Assembly: GCA_016705235.1 (NCBI GenBank)
Contig: JADIYP010000006.1
Location: forward strand, 62,001 to 126,000
Length of the DNA: 64,000 nt
Source of the DNA: Candidatus Leptovillus affinis
GTDB taxonomy: Bacteria; Chloroflexota; Anaerolineae; Promineifilales; Promineifilaceae
Reading direction: 5' to 3'
Of the stretch, positions 27,204 to 36,534 are shown piece after piece (the stretch's first letter is position 1; every line of letters begins with the position of its first letter). Under the pieces are notes generated by a model. That model was not told where the DNA came from and searched no databases. It was given only the letters and a program-made list of their open reading frames with translations. A program made the translations under genes and the position numbers.

Positions 27204-30113
27204 CTACAATACTTTGGTCACTTGCAGCCAATTGTTGTCGTTAACGGCCGTAATCGCCTCGGCCGAACCCATCACCACCACCAGACCGTGTTCACTGACC
27301 TGAGCCAGCACCTCGCCGAATTGGCGGAAATCGACGGCCGTGGTGGACAACACCTCATCTCGATACTGCTGCCGCGCCGCGTCGGTGCGGCCAATGAGAT
27401 GACGCTGCAAAGAGGTAAAGCCTTTGGCGTCCGGCAGTTGGTAACCATCAATCGACCCAATCGAACCGATGATAGATTTGACCAATTCCGCATCACTCAG
27501 CTCCAAATTGCGCAAAAAGTCGCCGGTGCGGTCGTAGTTTTCCAGCGTTTGCCGCAGATTCGGGTCGCGGTATGAAAGGAAAGAGTACACGCCGGAATCC
27601 ATGTCGAAGGAGCAAAAGCCGCCGTATGCGCCGCCCTGCACCCGCACTTTTTCCCACAACCAGGTGGTGCGCAAATAATTGTTGATGACGGCTACCGAAC
27701 CATGCAGCTTGTAACCCAATTCGTACAAATTGGCTCCCTTGCCCACGTAATTCACCTGGGCCGGGATGGTTAAGCCTTCGTTTTGGCGGCTGAAATCGGG
27801 AGACCATTGCAGCAGTTCACCCGGTTTGGCCGGGATAGCGGCCAGAAAATCGGCCAGTTGGGGTTGGAAGCGGGCATAATTTTCGGCGTCCAGGGTCACA
27901 TTGACGATGAGGTTTTGCCGATTGACCAGCAGGTGGCGCACAGCTTCCAATTTGGCCAGCACACCAGGCCAATCTTTCTCCACCTCTTCGGCAAGCTGGC
28001 GCAGCAAGAACAAGTAGCTAATGCCGCCCATCTGCTCGCTGACCCAGGCAGATTCGTTGAAATGGGAACGGAGACGGCCGTTGACCACCGAATGCCCCGA
28101 CGGAACCAACCCGGACTCGTTGCGCGCCTTTCCTTCCAGCACAATCTGCCGGAACCGGCTCTGATTGTCCAGTTTCACCGTCAACAAAATATCGCGCACA
28201 ATATCCAGCATGTCTTGCGCCTGTTCCGTGGTCGCTTTGGCGCGCAAGAACAGCCAGGCCATGCTGCCATCACGGTCGGCCAGGGCAGAGGTGACGTGTG
28301 TCGGGTAAACGCCGCCCGTTTTACGGCCGATGCGCTGTGATAATTTGACAAAATCTTCCGTTTCTGTGCCCAATTTCACCAGCGTCTGACCAAACAAGCG
28401 GACATAGGGCAGCAAATCGGCGGGCACAGCCTTCATGTTTAGCCCGACATCGAAATAGACAATGCCATTGGTGAACAAGTCGTGGTAAACCACCTCGCTG
28501 CCCAAAACGGTGGACACGTCGATGGGGATGAGCTTGTTTTGTTTGTCCAGGTCGGCCAGGGTAAGCACCGGAATTGCGGCCAGCGCTTCCGGCGTGTCGG
28601 GCGCTTCCTGGCGGGCTTTCAGCTCGCGGGTGTTGTCGATGATGGCTTGCAGTTCGGCCTCGCTGAGCGAAGCGCGGACATCGGCCAAATGGGCGATCTC
28701 TTTGTCTTCCTGCCGCTGGCGCAGCCCGGTATCCGGCTCCAGCAAAACGGTAGCGCGGTGTGGGTTTTGCAGCAGATAGGCGCGAATGAGGTCCTGGAGG
28801 TAAGTGGGGTTGTTGGCGAGGTTGGTTTTAACGGCCGTCATCGGCCCTTCATATTTCAGCGGCGCAAGTGGATCACGGCCGTAAGCCCAGGTTCCCAACG
28901 CCCGCATCATCAAGCTAATGCCGCGCGGGAACGAGCCGGTGTTGTTCTCGCGCAGGCTGAATTCGATGCTGTTAACGGCCGCTTCCACCATGTCCGGCTC
29001 AAATCCCTCTGCGGCGATTTGACCCAGCACCTCTTCCACCAAAGCTTCTACCTTACCGGCGTCTGCCTTATCCATGCCCTTCAAACCGACAGAAAACGTC
29101 ATCTGCCGCAAATACGTCGAAAGCCCGCTGCCGGTTAAATCCTCGCCCAAACCAGAATCAATCAGCGCTTTGCGCAGCGGCGACGCCTGCGTGCCAACCA
29201 GGGCGTAAGACAACACGTTCAACGCCCAGACCAGCTCAGGGTCGGCCGCTTCCGGCAGCACCCAGTTGATGTCGAGCATCGCTTTCTTGGCAGTATCCGC
29301 GCCATCGTCTACGCTGTAGGGGTAAACAACGTGTTTCGGTTCGGCAAAGGGCGCTTGCAGGGCAACGTCTGCCGCCACCGCAATCGGGTCAAAATCGCGC
29401 AGATACCCATCCAGCAAACGCAGCCGTTCTTCTATATCATCGTCGCCATAAAAGAAAATGAGGGCGTTGGCGGGATGGTAGTAGGTGTCGTGGAAGGTTT
29501 TGAACTGCTCGTAGGTTAGATCGGGAATCACCTCCGGGTTGCCGCCGGAATCGTGCTGGTAGGGCGTGTCGGGGAACAATTCTTGTTTGGTATAGCGGAA
29601 TAAGACGTTGTCGGGCGAGGAATAAGCGCCCTTCATCTCGTTAAAAACGACGCCTTTGTAGGTGAGCGGCGCCTCCAGGCTTTCCAGCTCATAATGCCAG
29701 CCTTCCTGCTGGAGGTGATGGGGCGTGATGAGCGGGTAAAACACAGCGTCCAGGTAAACATCGACCAGATTATAGAAATCTTGGGCGTTGGTGCTGGCAA
29801 CCGGATACGATGTGCGATCAGCGCTGGTGAAGGCGTTGACAAACGTGTAAAGCGACCCTTTGAGCAGTTCGACAAACGGCTCTTTGACCTGGTATTTACG
29901 CGAGCCGCCGAGAACGGAATGTTCCATGATGTGGGGCAGCCCGGTGGAATCGGCCGGTGGGGTGCGGAAGTTTATGCCAAAAACCTTGTTCTCGTCTTCG
30001 TTGGAGAGTGAAAGGAGTTCGGCGCCGGTTTTTTGATGGCGATACAGGCGCGCCTGGGTGTTTAATTCGGCGATGTGCTCTTCGCGCAGTAGTTCAAATC
30101 CGTGGGTGGTCAT
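27204..30113 (-). CDS. M16C-family zinc metallopeptidase (PreP/insulinase-like)
   Basis: About 969 residues from ATG 30113. The inverted zinc motif HIMEH is at residues 61-65 within LPHIMEHSVLGG, followed by KEPFVELLKGSLYTFVNAFTS-type sequence as in presequence protease. The protein then contains the three further homologous domains expected of M16C enzymes. It would degrade free peptides inside a closed chamber, without a signal peptide. The frame extends to 30308, but ATG 30113 has GAGGT at correct spacing and avoids overlap with trpG. Its place between trpG and trpD is unexpected; one guess is peptide salvage serving amino-acid supply. Confidence 0.93.
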   Translation of the reverse strand: MTTHGFELLREEHIAELNTQARLYRHQKTGAELLSLSNEDENKVFGINFRTPPADSTGLPHIMEHSVLGGSRKYQVKEPFVELLKGSLYTFVNAFTSADRTSYPVASTNAQDFYNLVDVYLDAVFYPLITPHHLQQEGWHYELESLEAPLTYKGVVFNEMKGAYSSPDNVLFRYTKQELFPDTPYQHDSGGNPEVIPDLTYEQFKTFHDTYYHPANALIFFYGDDDIEERLRLLDGYLRDFDPIAVAADVALQAPFAEPKHVVYPYSVDDGADTAKKAMLDINWVLPEAADPELVWALNVLSYALVGTQASPLRKALIDSGLGEDLTGSGLSTYLRQMTFSVGLKGMDKADAGKVEALVEEVLGQIAAEGFEPDMVEAAVNSIEFSLRENNTGSFPRGISLMMRALGTWAYGRDPLAPLKYEGPMTAVKTNLANNPTYLQDLIRAYLLQNPHRATVLLEPDTGLRQRQEDKEIAHLADVRASLSEAELQAIIDNTRELKARQEAPDTPEALAAIPVLTLADLDKQNKLIPIDVSTVLGSEVVYHDLFTNGIVYFDVGLNMKAVPADLLPYVRLFGQTLVKLGTETEDFVKLSQRIGRKTGGVYPTHVTSALADRDGSMAWLFLRAKATTEQAQDMLDIVRDILLTVKLDNQSRFRQIVLEGKARNESGLVPSGHSVVNGRLRSHFNESAWVSEQMGGISYLFLLRQLAEEVEKDWPGVLAKLEAVRHLLVNRQNLIVNVTLDAENYARFQPQLADFLAAIPAKPGELLQWSPDFSRQNEGLTIPAQVNYVGKGANLYELGYKLHGSVAVINNYLRTTWLWEKVRVQGGAYGGFCSFDMDSGVYSFLSYRDPNLRQTLENYDRTGDFLRNLELSDAELVKSIIGSIGSIDGYQLPDAKGFTSLQRHLIGRTDAARQQYRDEVLSTTAVDFRQFGEVLAQVSEHGLVVVMGSAEAITAVNDNNWLQVTKVL

Positions 30114-30267
30114 ATGCAGGTACCTCGCTGGAAATTTTGGGTAATTGTAGCCCTGATCGAGGGAAAGCGTCCAACCAGGAGGAGGAGCGCAACCAAATGT
30201 GTATGAAGTTCTAACGATTGGGAAACGGCCGTATCGCACCAATTGGTTTGCACGACACCAAGCATGA

Positions 30268-30831
30268 TTAACGGCCGTCCAAAAAATTCTGCAATATCCG
30301 CTTGCCATGCTCGGTTAGAATGCTCTCCGGGTGAAACTGCACGCCCACAATTGGATACTCGGCGTGATGCAGGCCCATCACCTCGCCCTCGCTGGTGAAG
30401 GCCGTCACCTTCAGGCATTCCGGCAGCGGCTCCTCAACAATAAGCGAATGGTAACGCGTGGCGTTAAACGGGCTGGGCACGCCGGAAAAAAGACCCTGGC
30501 CATTGTGATAAACTGGTGACACCTTGCCGTGCATCAGGCGCGGCGCGCGTGTCACCTTGCCGCCAAACACTTCGCCAATGCACTGATGCCCCAGGCACAC
30601 GCCCAATATGGGAATCGTTGGCCCCAATTCGCGGATCACGTCATTGGAGATGCCGCCATCACCCGGATCGCCCGGTCCAGGGCTGATGACAATTTGCGCC
30701 GGCTGCAGCGCCCGAATCTCGTCCAGGCTAATCTGGTCATTGCGGAAAACGGTCAGGGCCGCGCCCAATTCGCCCAGGTATTGCACCAGGTTGTAGGTAA
30801 ACGAATCATAATTATCAATCACAACAATCAT
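30268..30831 (-). CDS. trpG: Anthranilate synthase component II (glutamine amidotransferase)
   Basis: 187 residues, class I glutamine amidotransferase. C79 in GVCLGHQ is the nucleophile; H167 and E169 in FHPES complete the triad. DNYDSFTYNLVQYL and SPGPGDP are typical of TrpG/PabA. It supplies ammonia to TrpE. The same subunit may also serve PabB for folate, as in many bacteria, but its place in the tryptophan unit favours TrpG. ATG 30831 follows GGAGA. Confidence 0.95.
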   Translation of the reverse strand: MIVVIDNYDSFTYNLVQYLGELGAALTVFRNDQISLDEIRALQPAQIVISPGPGDPGDGGISNDVIRELGPTIPILGVCLGHQCIGEVFGGKVTRAPRLMHGKVSPVYHNGQGLFSGVPSPFNATRYHSLIVEEPLPECLKVTAFTSEGEVMGLHHAEYPIVGVQFHPESILTEHGKRILQNFLDGR

Positions 30832-30893
30832 GGCTTTTCTCCAGAATGAACCACAAAAGGCGCGAAGGCTTCCCTTCGCGGCGGCGGAATGCC

Positions 30894-31838
30894 CTATTCC
30901 AGGGGAACAACAATCAACGTAAAAGAAGCGGCCCCGCCATCGGCCGTGCTGATTTCGATGGTGTAGTTTGTGGCGCGCAGCGGCAGCACAAAGGCCGCCT
31001 CGGCGGAACCGGGACCGGAATAATTGGCCTCATTGGCGATACTGCCCGCCTCGATGAACTTCAGGACGAGGTCGCTTTGATCCAGCGGCTGGGCAAAAGC
31101 CACCACAGGACGGCCGTCATTGGACTGCGCGGTAAAACTTTTTGTCTGTCCGGCAGCCAGACTTTCGCCCCGGTAATGGGTCGCCAGGGGCGTGTCGGTG
31201 ATGGCGTCGAAGAGGAAAACGGCCGTTTCCCCCGCGCCACTCCCCTGATTGCCCACAATCAACGTGTAAAAACCATCGGCGTCCGGCGAAAACACCAGCA
31301 CTTCCGGTCGTCCGGCCGGGCTGAAATCGGCTTCGGCCAATGGCACAGCGGCGGCGGGATTGGACACGGCCGTATCCGTGCCCGCCGCCGCCTTCAACGT
31401 CAGGTCCGCCTCGCCAGTCGTCTCGGCAAATACAAAGAGCGGCTGGAATTTGACGCCTTGAATCGTGTAGGTTTTAAACGCCCCGGCGGCCAACGTGAAT
31501 TTGTCTTGCTGACCAGGGCCAAACAGGCGCACGGCCGTGCCAACCATTGCCGGAGTAGGCTGAACCACTTCTGACAAACTGGCCGTCGGCTGCGCCTTGG
31601 TCGCCACCTGTTCCGGTGTGGGAACGGCCGTAGCCGGCGTGGCGGCAGATACGGCCGTGTTGGTAGGCAGCAGAACGACGGTTGGGGAAACGGCCGTCAC
31701 ACCGCCCTCCACCGCCGCTCGTGTGGGAATTGGCGTCGGGATCGGCGTGGCCGTGGGCGTGCCCGAGAAATTGCACGCCAATACAAGTCCCATCAGGCTA
31801 AAAAGGCCAACCCAAATCGCTATCTTTCTTTGCATCAT
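30894..31838 (-). CDS. Predicted lipoprotein, unknown function
   Basis: 314 residues. The N terminus MMQRKIAIWV...LMGLVLAC is a lipoprotein signal with the lipidated Cys at about residue 22. It is followed by a Thr/Pro/Ala-rich linker (~25-95) and a beta-rich C-terminal half (~100-314). That half has three similar segments containing F-x-L/F-D/G-x-x-x-x-P, resembling pre-peptidase (PPC-like) or other small beta domains. No catalytic motif is apparent. It would sit on the outer face of the cytoplasmic membrane. It lies between trpS and trpG; a link to tryptophan synthesis is not evident. The linker coding sequence is rich in ACGGCCGT palindromes. Confidence 0.75.
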   Translation of the reverse strand: MMQRKIAIWVGLFSLMGLVLACNFSGTPTATPIPTPIPTRAAVEGGVTAVSPTVVLLPTNTAVSAATPATAVPTPEQVATKAQPTASLSEVVQPTPAMVGTAVRLFGPGQQDKFTLAAGAFKTYTIQGVKFQPLFVFAETTGEADLTLKAAAGTDTAVSNPAAAVPLAEADFSPAGRPEVLVFSPDADGFYTLIVGNQGSGAGETAVFLFDAITDTPLATHYRGESLAAGQTKSFTAQSNDGRPVVAFAQPLDQSDLVLKFIEAGSIANEANYSGPGSAEAAFVLPLRATNYTIEISTADGGAASFTLIVVPLE

Positions 31839-31853
31839 AACCGCCTCAGCTTA

Positions 31854-32858
31854 TCAGGGCACAACCAGCCCCATGATCCGTTTCATGTCATCCACCTTAG
31901 GCTGCGAGACAGATCGCGCATGTTGCGCGCCGACAGCCATCAGGCGGTCCAATTCGGCCGGGTCTTGCATGAGGTAGTCGTGGCGTTCGCGGATGGGCGT
32001 CAGCATCTCGATGGTGACTTCGGCCACGCGCTTTTTCAGGTCGCCATACCCACGCGCATCGGCAAAATCGGCGAGAACGGCCGTTTCATCCTTTCCCGTC
32101 ACCGCCTTATAAATGCCCAGCAAATTGTTCACGCCCGCCTTCTCCGGATCGCTGGAAAAAGCAATTTCGTTGCCGGAATCCGTCACCGCCCGTTTAAAGG
32201 AGTGCATAATTTCCTTCGGATCGTCCAATATGCGAATGGCGTGGCCTCGTTTATCCGCCTGGCTTTTAGACATTTTCGCCGTCGCGTCATCCAATCCCAT
32301 CACCCGCGCGCCCACCGCCGGAATAATCGGCTGGGGAATCACAAAAAATTCCGTCTCGTAAAGGGCGTTAAACCGCTGGGCAATATCTCGCGCCAGTTCC
32401 ACATGCTGCTTCTGATCCTCGCCAACCGGCACCTCATGGGCGTCGTAGAAGAGAATATCGCCAGCCATCAACACCGGATAATCCAGCAGCCCGGTCAGCA
32501 CGCTTTCCTGCTTGGCCGATTTGTCCTTATACTGCGTCATCCGCTGCAGCCAACCCAGCGGCGTGATGCAGTTCAGCAGCCAGCAGCCCTCGGCATGGGC
32601 CTGGACATGGCTTTGGACAAAAATAGTGCTTTGATTGGGGTCCAGCCCGCAGGCCAACAGCATGGCCGCCATCGACCGCGTCTCATAGCGCAGTTCATCG
32701 GGATTTTGCGGCACAGTCAGACTGTGCAAATCGACGATGCAAAAATAATTTTCCTTCTCGGCCTGCCGCGCTGCCCAATTGCGGATGGCTCCTAAATAAT
32801 TGCCCAAATGGGTATTGCCAGTTGGCTGAATGCCACTAAAAACTCGTTTTTTACTCAT
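31854..32858 (-). CDS. trpS: Tryptophanyl-tRNA synthetase
   Basis: 334 residues, typical for bacterial TrpRS. The class I signatures are TGNTHLGNYLG (HIGH-like) near residue 12 and KMSKSQ (KMSKS) near residue 195; FVQSHVQAH and VPVGEDQKQHVELARDIAQRFN are also conserved. It charges tRNA-Trp. It lies between trpE and the lipoprotein gene in the T-box-led unit, so charging and synthesis of tryptophan are probably controlled together by uncharged tRNA-Trp. Confidence 0.97.
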   Translation of the reverse strand: MSKKRVFSGIQPTGNTHLGNYLGAIRNWAARQAEKENYFCIVDLHSLTVPQNPDELRYETRSMAAMLLACGLDPNQSTIFVQSHVQAHAEGCWLLNCITPLGWLQRMTQYKDKSAKQESVLTGLLDYPVLMAGDILFYDAHEVPVGEDQKQHVELARDIAQRFNALYETEFFVIPQPIIPAVGARVMGLDDATAKMSKSQADKRGHAIRILDDPKEIMHSFKRAVTDSGNEIAFSSDPEKAGVNNLLGIYKAVTGKDETAVLADFADARGYGDLKKRVAEVTIEMLTPIRERHDYLMQDPAELDRLMAVGAQHARSVSQPKVDDMKRIMGLVVP

Positions 32859-32917
32859 TTTCGTTTTCCCTACTCACTAATAATGCTGTGCCGGATGGCA
32901 TATCACCCAACTCCGCG

Positions 32918-34438
32918 TTAGAGAATGCCCTGTTCGGCTTTGTCCACAGCCACGAATAAGGCTTTGGCCTTATTGACACACTCTCGATACTCGCTGGCCG
33001 GGTCGCTGTCGGCGACGATACCCGCGCCAGCCTGAACGTAGACGGTGTCGCCGTGCACCAACATGGTGCGGATGGCGATGCAAGTATCCATGCTGCCATC
33101 GTAGCTGAAATAACCAACCGCGCCAGCATATAAACTGCGCCGCTGACCTTCTAGCTCCTCGATAATTTCCATCGCCCGCACTTTGGGCGCGCCGCTGACC
33201 GTGCCAGCCGGGAACGTCGCCCGCATCAGATCGAAAGCGTCCATGTTGGGCTTGATCTGCCCTTCGACGTGGCTCACCATGTGCATGACGTGGCTGTAAC
33301 GCTCCACGACCATCAAATCACGCACATGGACTGTGCCATATTCGCTGACCCGGCCAATGTCGTTGCGGCCTAAATCGACCAGCATGACGTGCTCGGCGCG
33401 TTCTTTGGGATCAGCCAGGAGATCATCGCCCAGGATTTTGTCTTCTTGGGGGGATGCCCCGCGCCATCGGGTTCCGGCAATGGGGCGCACGCTGGCGACG
33501 CCGTCTTCCAGACGCACGTGCATCTCAGGGGATGCGCCCACCACCTGCATATCAAATTCAGGCAAATTGAAAAAGAACATATAAGGGGATGGATTGAGCA
33601 TTCGCAAGGCGCGGTAGATGGCGAAGGAATCGGCGCTGGTCTGGCGGCTGAAGCGCTGACTGAGCACTACCTGGAAAATATCACCGGCGGCGATGTGCTC
33701 TTTGGCTTCGGCGACGATTTCTTCGTAACGCGCCTGGCTCATGTTGGCTTCGACACGGCCGTTTTTCCCATTTCGCACACCGTAACGCCGCTGGGGTATG
33801 GCGGGCAACGGCCGTAACAACTTCTCGCTCACCCGGGCAATGCGCTGCACGGCATCCACGTATGCCGCTTCCACGTCTGCGCCAATCTGCGCATTGGCCA
33901 GAATGGTCAGCCGGTGGCGAGCGTGATCGAACACCACCAGCGTATCGGCCAGGAGGAAAACAGCGTCGGGAATGTCCAGGATGGGCACGGCCGTTTCCGG
34001 CAGCCGCTCGAAGTAACGCACCACATCATAGCCCAAATAACCAACCGCCCCGCCCTGAAAACGGGGCAGGCCGGGCAAATCGGCCGGGGAAAATTGGCTC
34101 AACTCCGCTTTCAGCACATCTAAGATGTCTTCGCCATCTGACAGGTCACGGGTGGTTGTGTGGTCGGCGCGCATATCGGTTACGGAACGGCCGTGTAACG
34201 CCACAATTCCCCGTGGATTCACGCCCACAAAGGAATACCGCCCGACCTGTTCGCCACCTTCCACCGACTCCAACAAAAAAGATGGCCCCATTTCATCCAA
34301 CAGCTTGATATACACGGAAACCGGGGTTTCCAAATCGGCCGCAAATTCACGATAAACCGGGATCAAATTGGCCGTTCCGGCCGCCAACTGGCGGAAATCG
34401 TCTAACGTTGGGTGGTACGCATTCTCAACCGCAATCAT
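32918..34438 (-). CDS. trpE: Anthranilate synthase component I
   Basis: About 506 residues from ATG 34438. The N-terminal inhibitor-binding region contains LLESVEGGEQVGRYSF, and the C-terminal chorismate-binding domain has PSPYMFFF, SPEMHVRL, PIAGTRWRG, DLGRNDIGRV, HMVSHVEGQ and ATFPAGTVSGAPKVRAMEII. It makes anthranilate from chorismate and ammonia. The frame allows ATG 34456, but ATG 34438 has GGAGG at good spacing. The LLESVE motif is a known part of the tryptophan feedback site, so the enzyme is probably also feedback-inhibited. Confidence 0.97.
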   Translation of the reverse strand: MIAVENAYHPTLDDFRQLAAGTANLIPVYREFAADLETPVSVYIKLLDEMGPSFLLESVEGGEQVGRYSFVGVNPRGIVALHGRSVTDMRADHTTTRDLSDGEDILDVLKAELSQFSPADLPGLPRFQGGAVGYLGYDVVRYFERLPETAVPILDIPDAVFLLADTLVVFDHARHRLTILANAQIGADVEAAYVDAVQRIARVSEKLLRPLPAIPQRRYGVRNGKNGRVEANMSQARYEEIVAEAKEHIAAGDIFQVVLSQRFSRQTSADSFAIYRALRMLNPSPYMFFFNLPEFDMQVVGASPEMHVRLEDGVASVRPIAGTRWRGASPQEDKILGDDLLADPKERAEHVMLVDLGRNDIGRVSEYGTVHVRDLMVVERYSHVMHMVSHVEGQIKPNMDAFDLMRATFPAGTVSGAPKVRAMEIIEELEGQRRSLYAGAVGYFSYDGSMDTCIAIRTMLVHGDTVYVQAGAGIVADSDPASEYRECVNKAKALFVAVDKAEQGIL

Positions 34439-34512
34439 AAATCCTCCAAAAGCCATAAGCTGTCAGCAACAAGCCGTAAACTCACTCGTTGCTGACAGAC
34501 TACACAGCCTCA

Positions 34513-35877
34513 TCAGCCAATTTTAGGCAAATGAGTCATCGCCTCGGCAATCGCTTCCTGGGGATATTCGTAATCGACCAGTTGTCCCTTCAAATATGCT
34601 TCATAGGAGGCCATATCAAAATGGCCGTGGCCGCATAAATTAAAGACGATTACCTTCTCTTCGCCGCTTTCCTTGCATTTCAGGGCTTCCTCGATGGCAA
34701 CGGCAATGGCATGAGTCGGTTCAGGGGCGGGGATTATGCCTTCGGCGCGGGCAAACGTAAGGGCCGCTTTGAAGGTATCCAACTGCTTCACCGACCGCGC
34801 TTCCACATCGCCATTGTTCACCAGAGCGCTCACCTGGGGCGACATGCCATGGTAACGCAGCCCGCCGGCATGAATTTCGGGCGGCATAAACGTGTGTCCC
34901 AGCGTATGCATTTTAACAACCGGGGCCATTTGCGCCGTGTCGCCATAATCGAAGGTGTACGTACCTTTGGTCAGGCTGGGCGAGGCGGCCGGTTCGGCGG
35001 CAATAACCCGTGTCTTTTTGCCGTTGGTGAAGTTTTGCTGCAAGAACGGGAAGGCAAATCCGCCAAAATTCGAGCCACCGCCAGTGCAAGCGATGACCAT
35101 ATCGGGGTATTCGCCGGCCATTTCCAACTGCTGCAATACTTCCTGTCCGATCACAGTCTGATGGAGCAGGACGTGGTTAAGCACTGAACCCAGGCTGTAT
35201 TTTTTGTGCCCCCCTGATTTGGCCGCAACTTCGACGGCTTCGGAGATGGCGATGCCTAACGAACCAGGATTGGCGGGGTCTTGGGCCAGGACAGAACGGC
35301 CGTATTCCGTGCGATCCGTTGGGCTGGCATATACTTCCGCCCCAAAGCTCTCAATCACAATACGCCGGTAAGGCTTCATGTTGTAGGATGTTTTCACCAT
35401 GTACACTTCCAGGTCTATGCCAAAGAAGTTGCAGGCCATGGCCAGCGCCGAACCCCATTGACCGGCTCCGGTTTCTGTGGTCAGCGCCTTCACGCCGGCT
35501 TCTTTGTTGTAGAAAGCCTGGGGAACGGCCGTGTTCGGCTTATGCGAACCAACAGGACTGACCCCTTCATATTTGTAATAGATGTGCGCCGGCGTATCCA
35601 ACGCGCGCTCCAGGCGATGCGCCCGGAAAAAAGGAGTCGGCCGCCACAATTTGTAGATGTCGCGCACCGGTTCAGGGATCTCAATGTACCGTTCGGTGCT
35701 GATCTCCTGCATAATCAAACTCATTGGGAATAAAACGCTCAGAAAATCCGGCGTGATCGGTTCCAGTGTTTGCGGATTTAATACCGGTTCCGGCGGCACG
35801 GGTAAATCGGCATTGATGTTGTACCATGCCTTCGGCAGCTTGCTTTCATCTAAAAGAAACTTGTATTGGTCGCTCAT
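34513..35877 (-). CDS. trpB2: TrpB2-type tryptophan synthase beta chain
   Basis: 454 residues, longer than classical TrpB (~400). The N-terminal extension (LPVPPEPVLNPQTLEPITP) and LWRPTPFFRAHRLE are typical of the TrpB2 branch. The PLP lysine is in GSHKPNTA, and TGAGQWGSA and CTGGGSNFGGFAFPF bind substrate and phosphate. TrpB enzymes join indole and serine to form tryptophan. TrpB2 proteins often work without tight TrpA binding, and no trpA lies in the window, so indole salvage or a distant TrpA are both possible. It is first in the operon behind the Trp T-box, with an AAGGAG ribosome binding site. Confidence 0.95.
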   Translation of the reverse strand: MSDQYKFLLDESKLPKAWYNINADLPVPPEPVLNPQTLEPITPDFLSVLFPMSLIMQEISTERYIEIPEPVRDIYKLWRPTPFFRAHRLERALDTPAHIYYKYEGVSPVGSHKPNTAVPQAFYNKEAGVKALTTETGAGQWGSALAMACNFFGIDLEVYMVKTSYNMKPYRRIVIESFGAEVYASPTDRTEYGRSVLAQDPANPGSLGIAISEAVEVAAKSGGHKKYSLGSVLNHVLLHQTVIGQEVLQQLEMAGEYPDMVIACTGGGSNFGGFAFPFLQQNFTNGKKTRVIAAEPAASPSLTKGTYTFDYGDTAQMAPVVKMHTLGHTFMPPEIHAGGLRYHGMSPQVSALVNNGDVEARSVKQLDTFKAALTFARAEGIIPAPEPTHAIAVAIEEALKCKESGEEKVIVFNLCGHGHFDMASYEAYLKGQLVDYEYPQEAIAEAMTHLPKIG

Positions 35878-35934
35878 GTCTTGCTCCTTACCTTTGATTG
35901 GGTTTTTAGGTACCTTTTCAATAAAGTGAGGTAC

Positions 35935-35987
35935 GTAGCCGCGGTTTCTTTCCGCGTTTCTGGAGCGCGGTAAGAAACCGCGGCTAC
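35935..35987. repeat. GTAGCCGCGG palindrome, copy 1 (family B)
   Basis: GTAGCCGCGGTTTCTT (35935-35950) pairs perfectly with AAGAAACCGCGGCTAC (35972-35987). It lies in the trpB2 leader, between the T-box terminator and the start codon. Related copies are at 41876-41931 and 62964-63094. Confidence 0.85.
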
Positions 35988-36023
35988 TATGTTTTCCTCA
36001 AGATATTGACCAGATACGGTTTT

Positions 36024-36393
36024 AAAATAAAAAGCTCTCGTCCTTAACCATTCGTTAGGGACGAGAGCGTAAAATCTCCCGCGGTGCCACCCTGATTAAG
36101 CCGCCCCATCAACAAAAAACGCGCCTGTGAAAGCGCGTCGGTTGGTGGTAAAGCCAGCTTCACTTGGTGTAGTCGTTTCGTTTTACTGAATCAACTACCT
36201 TGCCCAGATAACGGTGGCATTTCCGGCACAGGCTACTGGTATCCCTACGTTCGCCTGAACAACTCCTCGGTCCATTCACCTGCTGCGCCGACGTTGGCCT
36301 TTCAGCTCCTGGGCTTTGCTGCCCTTGGGCCAACTCTCTTGGACCCGCTTCGCAGATTACTAATCCGATTCAACGTTTTTTCGTGTTCAATTG
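36024..36393 (-). promoter_or_regulatory. T-box riboswitch, tryptophan-specific
   Basis: The T-box consensus AGGGTGGCACCGCG is at 36080-36093 (minus strand), where uncharged tRNA would stabilise the antiterminator. It is followed by a terminator: GGACGAGAGC-type arms at 36034-36043 and 36059-36068, then TTTTT. Upstream stem I contains AGAGAG and a long GTTGGCC/GGCCAAC helix. The specifier loop reads GAA-TGG-A, with TGG (Trp codon) at 36272-36274. The downstream gene is trpB2, followed by trpE, trpS, trpG, trpD and trpC. Low charging of tRNA-Trp should permit read-through. Confidence 0.95.
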
Positions 36394-36399
36394 CGGAAG

Positions 36400-36428
36400 A
36401 TGGTAGCATGGAGATGAGAGCGTGTCAA
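36400..36428 (-). promoter_or_regulatory. Promoter of the tryptophan unit
   Basis: On the minus strand TTGACA (36423-36428) and TACCAT (36400-36405) are separated by 17 bp. The predicted start near 36393 lies just upstream of the T-box stem I. Confidence 0.75.
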
Positions 36429-36534
36429 GAAATTTAGCCGCTTTTTGCGGCGCGGGATAAAACAATTGCCGACTGGAACCGTATAGGAAAAAACTGCGGC
36501 AGCGCAGGTCTTACGTTTTATGGAGATATTTTTA

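Noticed and set aside
30114..30308. Longer M16 peptidase start at 30308, overlapping trpG
   Set aside because: The extra 65 residues look non-homologous, and ATG 30113 has a well-spaced GAGGT.
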